This document shows, piece by piece, positions 13,701 to 27,600 of a stretch of 64,000 nucleotides of DNA (its first letter is position 1; each line of letters begins with the position of its first letter). The translations under genes and the position numbers were made by a program. The DNA is from Glandiceps talaboti. Its lineage: Eukaryota; Hemichordata; Enteropneusta; Spengelidae. The stretch covers positions 7,693,655 to 7,757,654 of the forward strand of contig NC_135563.1 of NCBI RefSeq assembly GCF_964340395.1. Reading direction: 5' to 3'. The notes under the pieces are model-generated. The model did not search any database and was not told where the DNA came from. It worked only from the letters and a program-made list of their open reading frames with translations.

Positions 13701-16700
13701 TTTACGTTTCCTCCACTGAAGATGAAAATTTGAAAACAGGAAGATTCTAGGGGAAGTCCGAGGGCAACATTACATACAAATGGATTGTATGCTCCCCAGG
13801 GAGTTGAGGAAGACTAAAGGGCCGTAGTGCCGTTCTGATCTGAGCCAGGGGTAATAATTGTAAAGCGCTTTGAGCACGGTGTGGGAAAGCGCTATATAAG
13901 AACCCAACATTATTAAATCCTATCACAAACTATTTTTGATTTACTTTTTTTTTTAAATCTAATTTTCTTTTTACTGAATGACTACTCAGACATATAATGT
14001 CAAAACAACAAGACAACCATTAATTTTTTTTTTGAAATCTTGAAATTAATAAGTTTCAGAATGTGCAATGCTCACCGTATGATGGATCAATTTCTTCCAA
14101 GAAAAGTTCTCCATAAATCTGAAAGTAGGGCATGTAGAGAACATCTCGGAATATTCCCCAATACCATTTTGATCTGTTAGGGTAGAGCAAGGCCTGCGCA
14201 GCAATGCCATAACCAATCATGAAGACTGACAAGATCATGAGAAAGAACAACATCTCTTGTAGCTAAAAGACAACATAGAGATGCCAAATTGTGTTATTGA
14301 TATATAATACATTTGTATACTGAAGATTCAGTACTGCACAGCGCCCTCTCATGATAGCTAAATTTTGTTGTTGTGAATCAAAATGAAAAAAAACCTGGGA
14401 TTTCTTGTGAGTTACCACATATTAAGAGATAGGGGAACACCAAATTTTGATTTGTCATTAGAAACTGTGTGTATCAGTGGTGCATCAAATTAGCTGTACA
14501 CCATGATATCTCCACCTGCAATACCGCATCTTTGGAACAAATTGCCACCGGAGCTCCAACAGACACCCACAGTCAATGCCTTCAGGAAGAACCTTAAAAC
14601 ATACTTATTCAACTGTACAGTGCCTCTGAACTTTACTTCGTATTGGATACAGGTGCTCTATAAATTTCTGATTGATTGATTGATTGATTGATTACTATAA
14701 TCAGAATGGAACTAAGTTGATAAATGGTGTTGAGAATAGCATGATGTACAGTACATGTTGCCACTAATGTTTACTAGTGTACTACATGTTGTTGTGCAAT
14801 GCCGTTGTTTCCTCTCAAGTTCATTTTCATGTTTTCTGCAACTTTACAGCTACATGTAAACATGGCCAAGAAACTAGAATGACAATTTTTTTTTTTAAAA
14901 AGGCTAAATTACAAGATTGTTTGGTTGATTTTTTTTGAGTTTGATGCACACATATGTTTGTAAGCAGTTTGTATTATTAATGGCGCAATTCAAGTCACCA
15001 TTGTGGAAAGAAATAGCGTGCCATGAGACTGGACATACTTTGCCAAACTCTTAGATTTGTACACTCTCAGAAATCTTTAGAGAAATTGAACTGCATAAAG
15101 CGCTTTCTAAATTTATAGGACATTGTAAGAATTCTGCATTAGGCAAAAACACTAAGTTTCTGCTTACATTTCAGTTTCAGTGAACAGGGTAACACATACT
15201 ATACAAATTGTGCAATGAATCTATTGGAAACCAAACCCCTAGTATGATACCATTTTTCTAATCATAATAAAACTTAATCCACGACTTTAAACTTACCATT
15301 TTTCCTATCATGATAAGTTTAGGTCCCAGAGTGATATGTAGAGAGAACATTCTTAGAATTCTTAGGAAGAATATCATTCCATTGACTGCATACAGGGATC
15401 TAGCGACTTCAAATGTCATTGGAAACCATCGTAGTATAAATCCTGTAATGGCTAAAACAATACTTAGAAAGTCCATAATATTCCACCAACTACTGGCCCA
15501 CTTACGGACTTTCTGTCCAACCGTTTCATTGTCTTCTGGTATTAAAGACTGTAATGAAATAGACAATAACACAGAATGTTACATGTAGTGTGTGTTTCAG
15601 TTATGTAATGTGATGCTATTTTGTGTAATGTGATGTAATGTAAACTGTAATGAAACAGACATTAACATAGAATGTTACATTTAGTGTGTGTTTCAGTTAT
15701 GTAATGTGATGCTATCTTGTGTGATGTGATGTAATGTAAACTGTAATGAAAAAGACAATAACAAAGAATGTTTCATTTAGTGTGTGTTTCAGTTATGTAA
15801 TGTGATGCTATTTTGTGTAATGTAATGTCAAGAGTTCTGTCATGTGCTGGAATGCTGTGTAATGTATAGTAATTAGTTGTACCTAAATGTGTTCTAATCA
15901 GAATGACAGAATGATGACAGGTGACATAAACTATTTACATAAAGACAAAGTAGAATGAGAAAATATTAGATAAAAAGCAAGATAACAATTTACCTGTCTG
16001 AATTCTTCCACTATCAGTGTTGTAATCCAACCAAACAATAAGATATCTCCTACAGTGGGTTTGGAGTTAAAGTTGAATAAAATGGCATAACTGTACCACA
16101 GTAGAAAGACGATGTATGAAACCTACAACATAAATAATTAAACAGTATGATATATATGAAACCTACCGATAAAACATGAATAAATCACCAAACTGTTTGT
16201 TAGATACCACAGAGGGGTAAATGGCAGGGATTGGTATAACTGCATTTCAGGTGTATTTTTTAAATAGAATACCAATGATATACGCACTCACCAATGCAAG
16301 CAATCGCTGGTACATATAATTATAATAATTTTAAGCATTTTATAATAACAAGAATTTTACGCTCTCTAGGCATTTGCAGAAAGTATAATCAGTTGGGCAT
16401 TGTCTTAATGTTGAAGTAATGATTACATCATGGGCAAAACGTCACACAAAAATTCAAATTCTCGTACTCATTAATTATCAAAATCTACCCATTAATCTGT
16501 ACTAAACAATCACTGTGTGTTTTTTTATTAATTTCTAATCAAGAATTTGAAAATCAGTGAAAATCTATACTTACGCTTCCACCCCAGAACTTTGAGACGG
16601 GTGCATTGATGTAGGTTTTAATCTTTTCAAATGGTGTCAGTTTATCATCTTTCTTCTTTTGTTTATATTTCAACTTCACCATCAGGCACGGAAAGACCAA

Positions 16701-18482
16701 GGCTAGTACAATCTACATGTATAAGTACACACTCAAAAGATTAGGCGATACCACTGACATTTAGATGTTAATCTCTCCAATATTTTTCTTCTTTCGGCCA
16801 AGGAAAATATGAGTGACCTAAGGGGTCTTTGTTACTACTTGTCTAGCAACTCATAGTGACAAACCCTTAAGTCACAAGTATTTATATATAATATCTAGCT
16901 TAATGAAGAAAAGTTTTCGAGAATAACATAATTATACCAGCGCCAGTAATATCACAGAAAAATCTGGGAAAAAAATGGCAATTTTGAACGTTTTGGCTCA
17001 TATTTTGAACACAGCAGAACCAGTGACATAGACACGTGTTGTCGTGACAGATGTGCATTGTCATGACAGAGAACAACCAGAGTATATATTCCATATTTTT
17101 TGTTCAACCTGGCTCATGCATGGTATAATGAAACTCTATTGATGACCATCAGGTATGCAGTCACTAAAGATCGAACAATCTACATGACGGCTCGGATATT
17201 AGTGGAAATAGCTAGGTTACTTCAGAATAGGATTAAAATCTAGGTATGATAAACAGTTGTCTGACAGAGATTTAGAAGAAGTTGGTCCAGAACAAAAGAA
17301 TGATCCCAAGTAATCCGAAGTTATGGCGCCATTTATAAGATAAACACTAATGTGGTGACCAAGGATTGTAACATAGCCCTTTAACCTTTAACCTTTAACC
17401 TTTCAAGCTTAAATTTTTTTTTATAGTTACAGACAGTGGATTTAACAAGATTTGATTTATAGGTACAAGTATTGTGATATGTTATGAACAGTCATAAGAG
17501 TTAATTAAAGGAGACAGAGAGATAAAAGCAAAGGAACTTACACCAAAAACTTAGCTAAGAGGTAAAGGTACAGCAGAGGGTTTGAGAATCGAGGCAGCAG
17601 GACAGACAAGTAGTCAGTAACCACCACACAAATAAACTTATCTACATATTAAAAGAAAGAAAGAAATTATATTATGATTTGTGAGGTAAGGAAATATGTA
17701 TACCAGCTAGTACATGTCTATGAATGTTCTTAATCATTCAGGTATGAAGTTTATAACTGCCCATTCAAACAACAGCAAGTCCAGTAAGACAGATTGTAAT
17801 TACTTCAAATATTACCAGCTAGTATATTTTCACTGTTCTGTAGTCTGTAAAGTTAACTGTGATGAGGCGACCTCACATTGCTCAACCCCTTGGATAAAGC
17901 ATGTCAGTGACGGCAATGTGACATGACATATTATCTTGCAGTCTGATGGTCCTGATGTCTAGCTTATTTCAACTCTCATAAAAGTTACTGTTACAGTATC
18001 ATAGTAGTGGCCAAACTCTTTGACAGAACAATCTGGCTTGACATAGCTTGTTACATAATAACTATAAAATGGTTTGAGCACATGTAAGAGAAATAAAGAT
18101 ATTATTGCGATCATTATTTTGGGAATGCTGACCATGGTGTCAATGGTTCATCTCATTACATACAGTAGTACAAACTCACCAGTAATGGCGATGCCTTGAT
18201 TCCTCCTTCCCAGATCTTATTCAGCAGACTCTGACAACAAGCATGGGCTACAAACTCCTGCAGGATTGGATATACAATGCCAACTTATTACCACAAATAA
18301 TTTATGTTTGGAGAAGGGTGATCAATGGTTTTAGAGAGGTGGTAGGGGGTGTTTCAATGATTTGGGAAGTGGTAGGGGTGTTTCAATGATTTGAGAGGTG
18401 GTAGGGGTGTTTCAATGATTTGAGAGGTAGTAGGGGATGTTTCAATGATTTGAGGGGTGAGATGTTGTTTCAATGGTTTGCC

Positions 18483-18541
<59 letters not shown>

Positions 18542-21224
18542 TGTGTGTGTGTGTGTGGGGGGGTGTGGGAGTGTTTTAATGGTATATATGGAGTGGGAGG
18601 GGGTGTTTCAATGGTTGAGAGGTGGGAGGGGATCTTTCAATGGTTTGAGAGGTGGGAGGTGGTGGTTCAATAGTTTGATAGGTGGAAAGAAGCCTTTAAA
18701 TAGTTTGATAGGATGGAAGAGGGCCTTCCAATGACTTGAGGGATGGAGGGGGATGTATGGGAGGGGTGTTCCACTAGTTTGAGGAGTGCGAGGGTCATTT
18801 TTACTTAATTTCTATATTTCTTAATGTGTACACATATTTGAATTGCAGGACCATGCTTTGATATCTGACCCATTATTCAGTTTAATTGTATCATTTGTAA
18901 ACATTCAGTCCAAGCATATATACTGCCATGAATCATGACTTACTTTGCAGTTGGCTTCAGCAGCAATATTGAGTATATTCCTACCACCCCAGTTTTGATG
19001 TCTTCTCTCTATCAACATCTCAGACAAGACCTCATCTGTGTTGTAACACTCATCCAACACACTCACAGCAAGCTGCTCAAATTTTCTAGTGATAAAACAA
19101 AACGATGATACATGTATGTATGCATATTGTAACAGAATGTCACAATTATAACCACAGCATGTCTTCTAGTAACTAGGCACTGCGCTCCTGCTTTGTGGAA
19201 CCTTTTGCCCCTAGAAACTCGCACCGCCGAAATGGTTGATTGTTTCAAACGCCGTTTGAAGACGCATCTTTTTGTGCAATATTTCTGTTAAACTCATATT
19301 TTACAGGTACATTCATGATATTTTCCCAAGGCTTTTAATATTCGACCTCATTCGTAATTGGACATGAATTTCTGTTTTAATTTTTTTTTTTTTTTTTTGC
19401 TCTTAGACTATTTTTGATATGTTCTTACCTCGACCTCTTTTTTTTATCAGTATTGACTGCATTTTAATTCCCTTTGTTTCATGAACATTAATTATGTTTT
19501 TTTGTTTTTGTTTTACTTTGTTGTGTACAATGCACTGAGACGTATGTGTAGTGCGTTCTTTAAGAATTAAATAATAATAATAATAATAATAGGCACTGTA
19601 ATATAAAAAAATCTTGAAGTCATGGGTTGTATGTTTGCCAGGGAAACAAGGAAGTGTAAAGGGCCTCTGTACCATTATAGGACCATATGCCATGGAGTAA
19701 AGTATTTTGAGCTGCCCAGGCTGCGTATTTGACAATGCTATGTCACGAAAACATGACCTATGACAATATCATTACAGCTAAAATGATGTTGGTTTGGTGT
19801 TTACTCATGTAACATGACATTTTTTACACACACTCAGACAACTTCTAATACAAATGAAACAATTATGTAGTGAGGATGCTGAAGTAATCAAGTTGATATC
19901 TTGATTATCAGTTAAAAAATAAACAATTGAAGCCATTAAAATCATCAAGTCCAGTGTAATGTTTTCATTAGAAGCCTGTTTTTACTGTACTGTGAATAGC
20001 AATGTTTATCAGTGTTCAATGTGATTGGGCAAAGGATCCTGCTGTGTTTAGTGTGTCTCTGTTATTGTTAGTTTAGAGTTGAAATGTGTCTATCTTTGTG
20101 TGAGTATTAGTCAACCTTCTTGTTCTGTTTTGACCCTCTAGCTAGCTCCAAGCATGAGGTAAAATGATATCACAGGTACTGACTTAAAGTATTTCCTGTC
20201 ATTATCCATATTGCTTAGATTAGAATCATTATACAACTTACTTAGCATCTTCATTGTATCCTTTGCTGTCTTCAGGATCACTGATATGTTCTGACATGGA
20301 TGAGAATATCTTGACAGCCGCTATGCCAGAAGAGATGGCCTCGTCACCAAGTTCCCATAGAAACTCAGCCATTTCTAGTCTAATGGGGTAAAACATAAGA
20401 GATACTTGTGAGAATGAATGCTCATGGACTCAGCTGGGTTCATATACATGTAGTTTTTAATAAGAATTTCTACTCACAGTCATGAAAGTGAATCCCAAAC
20501 TCATACCTGCCCATGAGAATAGCCCATATAAAAAGTTTTCAGAAAAGATTTCCAAAGATCACATGGGATACATGTTAACCAAACTCATACCTACCAGTAA
20601 CAAGTCTAATAAGAACTTTTCTTGGAAATTTCAAATTCCATATGACATACATTATCAAACTCCTACCTGCCCATAACTACAGCCCATAAGAAATTTTTGA
20701 ATTGCTTTTCAATTTTCATATGACAAACATTATCAAACTCCTACCTGCCCATAAGAATAGCCCATAAGAAAAGTTCCCGGAACGGTTTTTCAAAGTTCAT
20801 AGCTGGATTAGTTAGTTCAAAAGATCCCATCTCAGTTTCTTCTTCCCCTTGTCCTTCCTCCCTATCTCCTTCACGTCTTTCACGGACCACTTTGTTGTTG
20901 CCATGTGTTTTTTGATACTCCTGATAGGCTTTATGAATAACACTCATTCCTGATGAAAAAAAAACACTTGCAGTATAAGTATAACTGATGAAACAAACAC
21001 TTGCAGTATAAGTATAACTGATGAAACAAACACTTACAGTATATTAAGTATAACTGATGAAACAAACACTTGCAGTATAAGTATAACTGATTAAACAAAC
21101 ACTTACAGTATAAGTATAACTGATGAAACAAACACTTGCAGTATAAGTATAACTGATTAAACAAACACTTGCAGTATAACTGATGAAAACCACTGTGTAG
21201 CCATGGACCTCATAGCAACCTGTA

Positions 21225-21306
<82 letters not shown>

Positions 21307-24300
21307 ATGTATTTGTGTGTGGAGTGGGTTGTGATGGGGTGGCGTTACAGTAAGTATGCAATTTTTTGATCAAGGATGCCTGAACATTTCTACTGTTCAA
21401 GTCTAGCTGTTTAAGGGGCACAAGCTGAGTTTATATATTTTGGGATGTAATTTTTTTCTGCATTTTAAAAGAGTTTTGTTAGTATTTTCACTTGAATAAA
21501 AAGCTAATAAACTCACCATGTGCCACTTTAATATTCCATCCACATAAATCACTTATTGTTACGACTTTCTTACTCTTTTGAGAAAAGTGTTGTGAAAATT
21601 TCAATAACATGTACAACATACCTGTTAAATTCATCGATAAAGCCACCAAAGCTTTCAGGTCTCTTGATGCACCTTTAAACTTTCTATCTCTAAGATAAAG
21701 GGGTTCAAAGTGAGCTCCCATCATTTTGCCAATACACTGTCCTACATCACGTAAAGAGAATGGTCCTGCTCTCTGAAATCAAAACCAACCAATCCAAAGT
21801 TATTTCAGAAAACAATAACCCTAACAACACCATGTCTGCATATATGCAGATAGTCCTTTGTCTAGGGAGTCGTTTGCATGAAAAGTCTATGGCCTAGGGA
21901 GTCTTGTGCATGAAAAGTCTATGGCCTAGGGAGTCTTTGCATGAAAAGTCTATGGCCTAGGGAGTCTTGTGCATGAAAAGTCTATGGCCTAGGGAGTCTT
22001 TTGCATGAAAAGTCTATGGAGCCTACGACCCAGACTTTCACAAATCTACATTTTTGGAGGAAAAAAATTCTTGTCCTGCTGTGATTAACAAATTACAAAT
22101 TTATAGTAAAACACCGACATCTAAAATCCTTAGCTTTCAATTCATTGATGTCACAATATTTGTTCAAAGATGACATTTCCATTACATTTTATTTCAAGTG
22201 AAAGTTGTCTGATATTTGAGAGTTTCTGTCATGTGACTTACAACTTACCTTGCTATTGGTCAGTTTCTTCATCACAATTCTAAAATTACTGGAATCCGCT
22301 GCCTGTAAAAGAGAAAATACCAGGCATACCATTAACACTTACAATTGCGGCCATAACTTTCTAAGAGTACATTTCTTGCAAGCATATTATTAAGTACACA
22401 GAGGATTAAGCATACTAAGTATACAGATTAGCATAAATGGGGACGGATACATAATGAATTCACTGTTTAATAATATATCGATGTTTCAGGAGATTGAATG
22501 CTTTGGTTTTATTCACTTACTTTTGTCAGTACTGTGCAGTGCATCAATCAGAACTTAGGCAGAAGTGATGTATGGGCCGTGGTAGGAACTTATGCACGCA
22601 GACAATTTCATGTCCAATATGTTTAAGAGAAGTTCCTTACCAAGGTATGTACATCACTTCCAAGTTGCGATTGATGTAAGCTCCATACTGATAAGTGAAA
22701 GTGAATGAAACTAACACATTTTATCCAAGGTTTTATTCAACATTATATAGTGAATTCACATGGTACCCTTTCCCCTTTAATGAAATTATGGCTACTTACA
22801 GAGTTATAAAGTTTGCGTAGTCTTGCCACCGTCAGGTATTCTTGCATAATTACACCATTCTCTAAGAGTAGCTTGACAAAGTCTACTTTGTTGTCAATCA
22901 AAGCCATTGTCATGAAGTCATGAAGTTCTTCTCCCTGGACACAAAGAAAATTTAAAGATGTGAGTTTTAAAATGACATTATACCATATTAAGCTGTGTTA
23001 GCGCCCTCACTCAGGCAAGGTAGAAATTAATACATTCCCTTTCCTGTCATCTCTAAGATATGATTTGAGATAATTTGAGTATGTCCACATCTATCAACTT
23101 GCCCATTATGTATGAACAATTTTGGTTGGCCCAGGCCTGCTTAAGGTTTAGTTACGTAGTAACATAGTTAAAAAGTGTACATTTGCATAGCAGATACGAC
23201 CTTACTGCACTGACATGATGATATACATTCTGACAGGTAGGCACTCCTGGGCCCCTATTATCTGATCTGAATAGTTCCAGGTTAGGTGCGTACACACACA
23301 GCTTTAGAGTTTGGTTTAGAACAGGAACACAGCCAAGATTAAAGCCAAAGTTCAACCTGTGTTAGGGAGGTTGATGTTGGCCAGAATGTGTGACCAAGAT
23401 AGCTTTTGCCTGGATTAGAGAGACAATATTATTTAAATACATACCTTCCAAGTATGGTCATCAGTGAAAATTCTTTCTCTTGCAACATCAATGCAATTCC
23501 AAGACAGTGCTAACTCTATCTGTTGTTTCCAGTTAACTCCAGATCCTACAAATAATTATATGATCGCATTCTTACATGAGTCATTCAATAGTTGTAGTAT
23601 TACTAATTATTACATAAATGTATGTACCAGAGATTATTTGCACCAGTGTGTATGTGCAAACTAGTGGTATTTTCACTGCAGTGCAATACTGAAAAGTTTA
23701 ACATTGCATACCATGCATGCAAATAATATGCAAATGAGGGTGTGATCATTCATTGTACAAAAAAGTGTGTGATTGCAATATAGTGTCATTTTTATGGAAA
23801 TTTGCTGTTTTGGATAAACATGTGTAATAATAACAGAGCACCATTTTGTGTGAGTTCCAGTGTAGGTACGCACAGGTGTATTTGCACTCATGCTTGCAGT
23901 GTTTTCTGCTGCACTTTCACTCCCTACGCTTATGAAAGAATGACCACAGAGAACACAGCAGGCACTCATGCTCATACCCCGAGTAGGCCTGACAGACTTG
24001 CACTCACATATCATGGGGTTCTGTCATAGTATCAAATAGGAAAATCAAAGTTACAAATCAAGGTATATGGTAATTTTTACCTGTTCAAACTTGGCCAAAC
24101 GTTATTGTGTTTTTGTTTTATCGCAATGATTGTGCATCTAATGCGTGGATGTAGCTAATTTTAAAAGAAGGAGGTATTAAGTAGGTGGTAATACCATGAC
24201 CCATGAATATGCCCAGCAATGGATATAGAGTAGTTGACACAAAGGCTTTTTAAACACATATTCCTGAAAAGTAGCCAGCAAAGAATTGTGGAGGAGTTGC

Positions 24301-24409
24301 TTGTTTTAGCTGGATACCGACCCTTATCTATGGGTTCCCTGCTATTGAGTGGTTAGAAAGTGAACCTGATACATGCATGATTACATGTAACTACAGTGAA
24401 TAGAATCAT

Positions 24410-24486
<77 letters not shown>

Positions 24487-24652
24487 ACACACACAGACTG
24501 TACAGTCACACACAGACTGACAGACAGACACTCATACATACACATACATACATACATACATACATACATACATACATACATACATACATACACAGACAGA
24601 CAGACAAACACAGACAGACAGACAGACAGACACAGACACACACGGACAGACA

Positions 24653-24692
<40 letters not shown>

Positions 24693-27600
24693 TTTTGAAA
24701 TATTCACTTTTTTACCTTTGAGTAATGCAGTCAGAATGGCTAGATCCATATTAGCTTTGTCACCTTCATCCATGTCAAATACAGTCAACTGTACATAATA
24801 CATATAAAAGAGAATGACATCATCAAATACATGGATGGTATTTCATGAACTATGCACTCATTATGGTGTTGTTGATACAATGGTAATTGTTTACATACAC
24901 AAACGTAATACATCAATGCATATAGACGCTGGAATGAACAGGCTATGATCAGTGTCATATTTCAACTGTAAGATACGTACATTGTGTCATTCTGCCCTCA
25001 ATGATCTGAATGAGGTTGGCTGATGCATGAGGCACCCCAATATGGAGAACCTTAATTATGGACTATGTCATATTTAGTATGAAAACAGGAATTTAAGATT
25101 CAAAATCCTATACACTGACTGAGTAGGCTAAATGTCTTGGTATCCAACATACATGTACTCACTTAGGTAGCACACCTGAAACTCACTAATTACTCCGTGA
25201 ATTAATTGATATCATCACTAATTCTGGACTGTAAGATACGTCATGACGTTTTGCTCTCCCTGGCCGTTGTGTGAGGGTGCCCTGACACAGCGTACCTTAC
25301 AGACTACACTAATTCTATAGTTTCAACAACCTCTGAACTAAACACTTTTTTGATAAATTCTTAGAATCTCACCAAGTTTGGATTTGCAATGCAATCCTGG
25401 ACATCTTTCAGCACTGACTCTAGCTTCTCTTCAGATTGTTGATCACCAAATGCACTGACAAGTTTCTCTTTCAATATCCTAATCTTCTCTTTCTTCAGTA
25501 TTGCGACATTGCTGAAGAAACAGAAATACAGTTTATTTAGGCATAATAAAAATAAATTGTTTGGTTCCGGTTACCCAACCCCCACCTAGCTTTTCACTGC
25601 TGACCCTAAACTTTTTTTTGACATATTCAAGAAAAAAAAAAAAATCTCGAAAATTGTGAAGTCTCACGAGAAGTAGTGGACGCGGAAACTGACATCAACT
25701 TAAAAAGACAATATAAAACTGTTCTTCCAATCTGTAATGGCTGTACATTTGATGAGAAGAAACCAATAACACAGAGACCATATGGAAAACAATGGAAAAC
25801 TTAATAGTAGCTACCTGAACTAGACACTCACATGTGAAAAAAAATATTTAAAAAAAAAAAAAAAAAAAATCTACCCGGCTAACCAACATATTCTCAAATT
25901 GAGCATAATCGCAACCACACAATGTTTTTTGTTTGGTCTTGCGAATGAATAGTTTATGCAGATTTTTGAAATCATCATTGTGTTTATTTAAATATGACGT
26001 GATATAAGCTATGAGCAATGTCTGAATCTTATTTATTGATAAGTTTCTGTCTACATGTATATCATGTATACTGCCATCAGTAAAACCTAAAAATTTAATT
26101 GTACAAATGTTGCACTGCCAGTGTCGTAGGAGATGGACAGGACTAGCTTTGCTATTTTCCATTCTCCCTTCACCCTTTTACGTAAGAATGTAAAATATTT
26201 CTTCTTTTTCAATGTTGTAACAAATGTGTAATAAATAAATAATAATAATATTGACATAAATTTATTGTGACACCATTTTAGTATTCTAGTCGATTGATTG
26301 GTTGGTTTGTTGGTACAAGAAGTGTGTTAACTTTGGAGTATTAATACTAAATACTAATTGGTTGGCAAGTTAGTTAACAACAAAAATTATTTTCGTCAAG
26401 CAACAGAGCAATAAAATATCAGAGACTTCAAATATTTAGATGACTGTCAGTCATCTTTATCTGGGAATGAGGCCACGACCCCAAAAAGGTCACAACCTCA
26501 AGCCCAAAGTTGTTTAAGTGTTAAGAACTGGTTCCCTCTCACAGTAATAGTATAGGTACAGGTCAAGTTAGTTAACTAATGAACATTTTGCACATGGATG
26601 TGTGCTGGTTTTGTAAGGCCTAAACAAATTGTTTTTCTGGTCAGGACAGTTTGTCTAAAATTATGTGATTTTTTTTTTGAATTCTCAACAAACCTGTCAC
26701 TTAGTCTACTTTTTACGGCAGTTACTGTTCTTTTTAATTTAGTACTTCAGAGCAAGTGTGTATGTGGGGCAGATGTCATTTGCTTATTCATGATTGGCTC
26801 TGCAGTTGTCTTCACTGAAGTACATGTAGGTGAAGTAGGGAGGGTTATTTTTGTATTTCCCCATGGATCTGCAGACGGTATGGGCTGGACAAACACACAA
26901 AAAAGACTGATGTGGGGGTATTTAAGTGATGCACATGCTGACCAATTATTGTATATTAAAAAGAGAAAAGAATTGTTTCTGGTTAACGACAGCGTGCATA
27001 TCACTTGAATGCCCCCTCGTTGGTCTTTTTTGTGTGTGTGTTTCTCCAGCCCATACAGTCTGAAGACACGGGGGAAACACAAAAATAACCCATTCTCTTT
27101 TTTTTGCCTAACAATCAAATTTTGCTTTTTAACATTGGGTCAACTTACTCTCTGATATGAGCTTTATGGTGAGCATAGGATAGTATGTCAGCAGCCCTTC
27201 CTGTTCCTTCACAGATAATGGCTGGAATACCTCGTGATACTACTTGTCGTACAGTACGTATAGCATCAACGCCCCCTTCTATCAACAACATTGCGACAGG
27301 TACAGCTAACCCTGAATCTGCAACAAAATGAGAAAATATTACAGCAAATAGACAGACACTGGCTTTGCCACTGAACTCAGCAATGTAATATGATACATAA
27401 TGAAGCACCTCCATTGTTTGCATACCCAGAATTCCCTACCCCAGTTCGCAGCAGTCAGTTTGAGGCTGATTTAAATAATTTGACTTCTCTTACTGTTAGA
27501 GAAGTTACATGATGTACAGGTGGTGAAAATGACTTTTCAAGACTTACTAGACATCACTTATGTGGTTTAATAGGATGAAATCAGCTTTGCCTTTGTTCCC

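Noticed and set aside
24381-24803. Long ORFs with Cys/Val or Thr/His repeats
   Set aside because: They are frames through the CA/CATA/CAGA microsatellite beside TRPM exon 10. Only the exon itself (24716-24788) is coding.
26598-27118. 136- and 123-codon ORFs on opposite strands
   Set aside because: They lie across a palindromic repeat in a TRPM intron and mirror each other; no known protein features.
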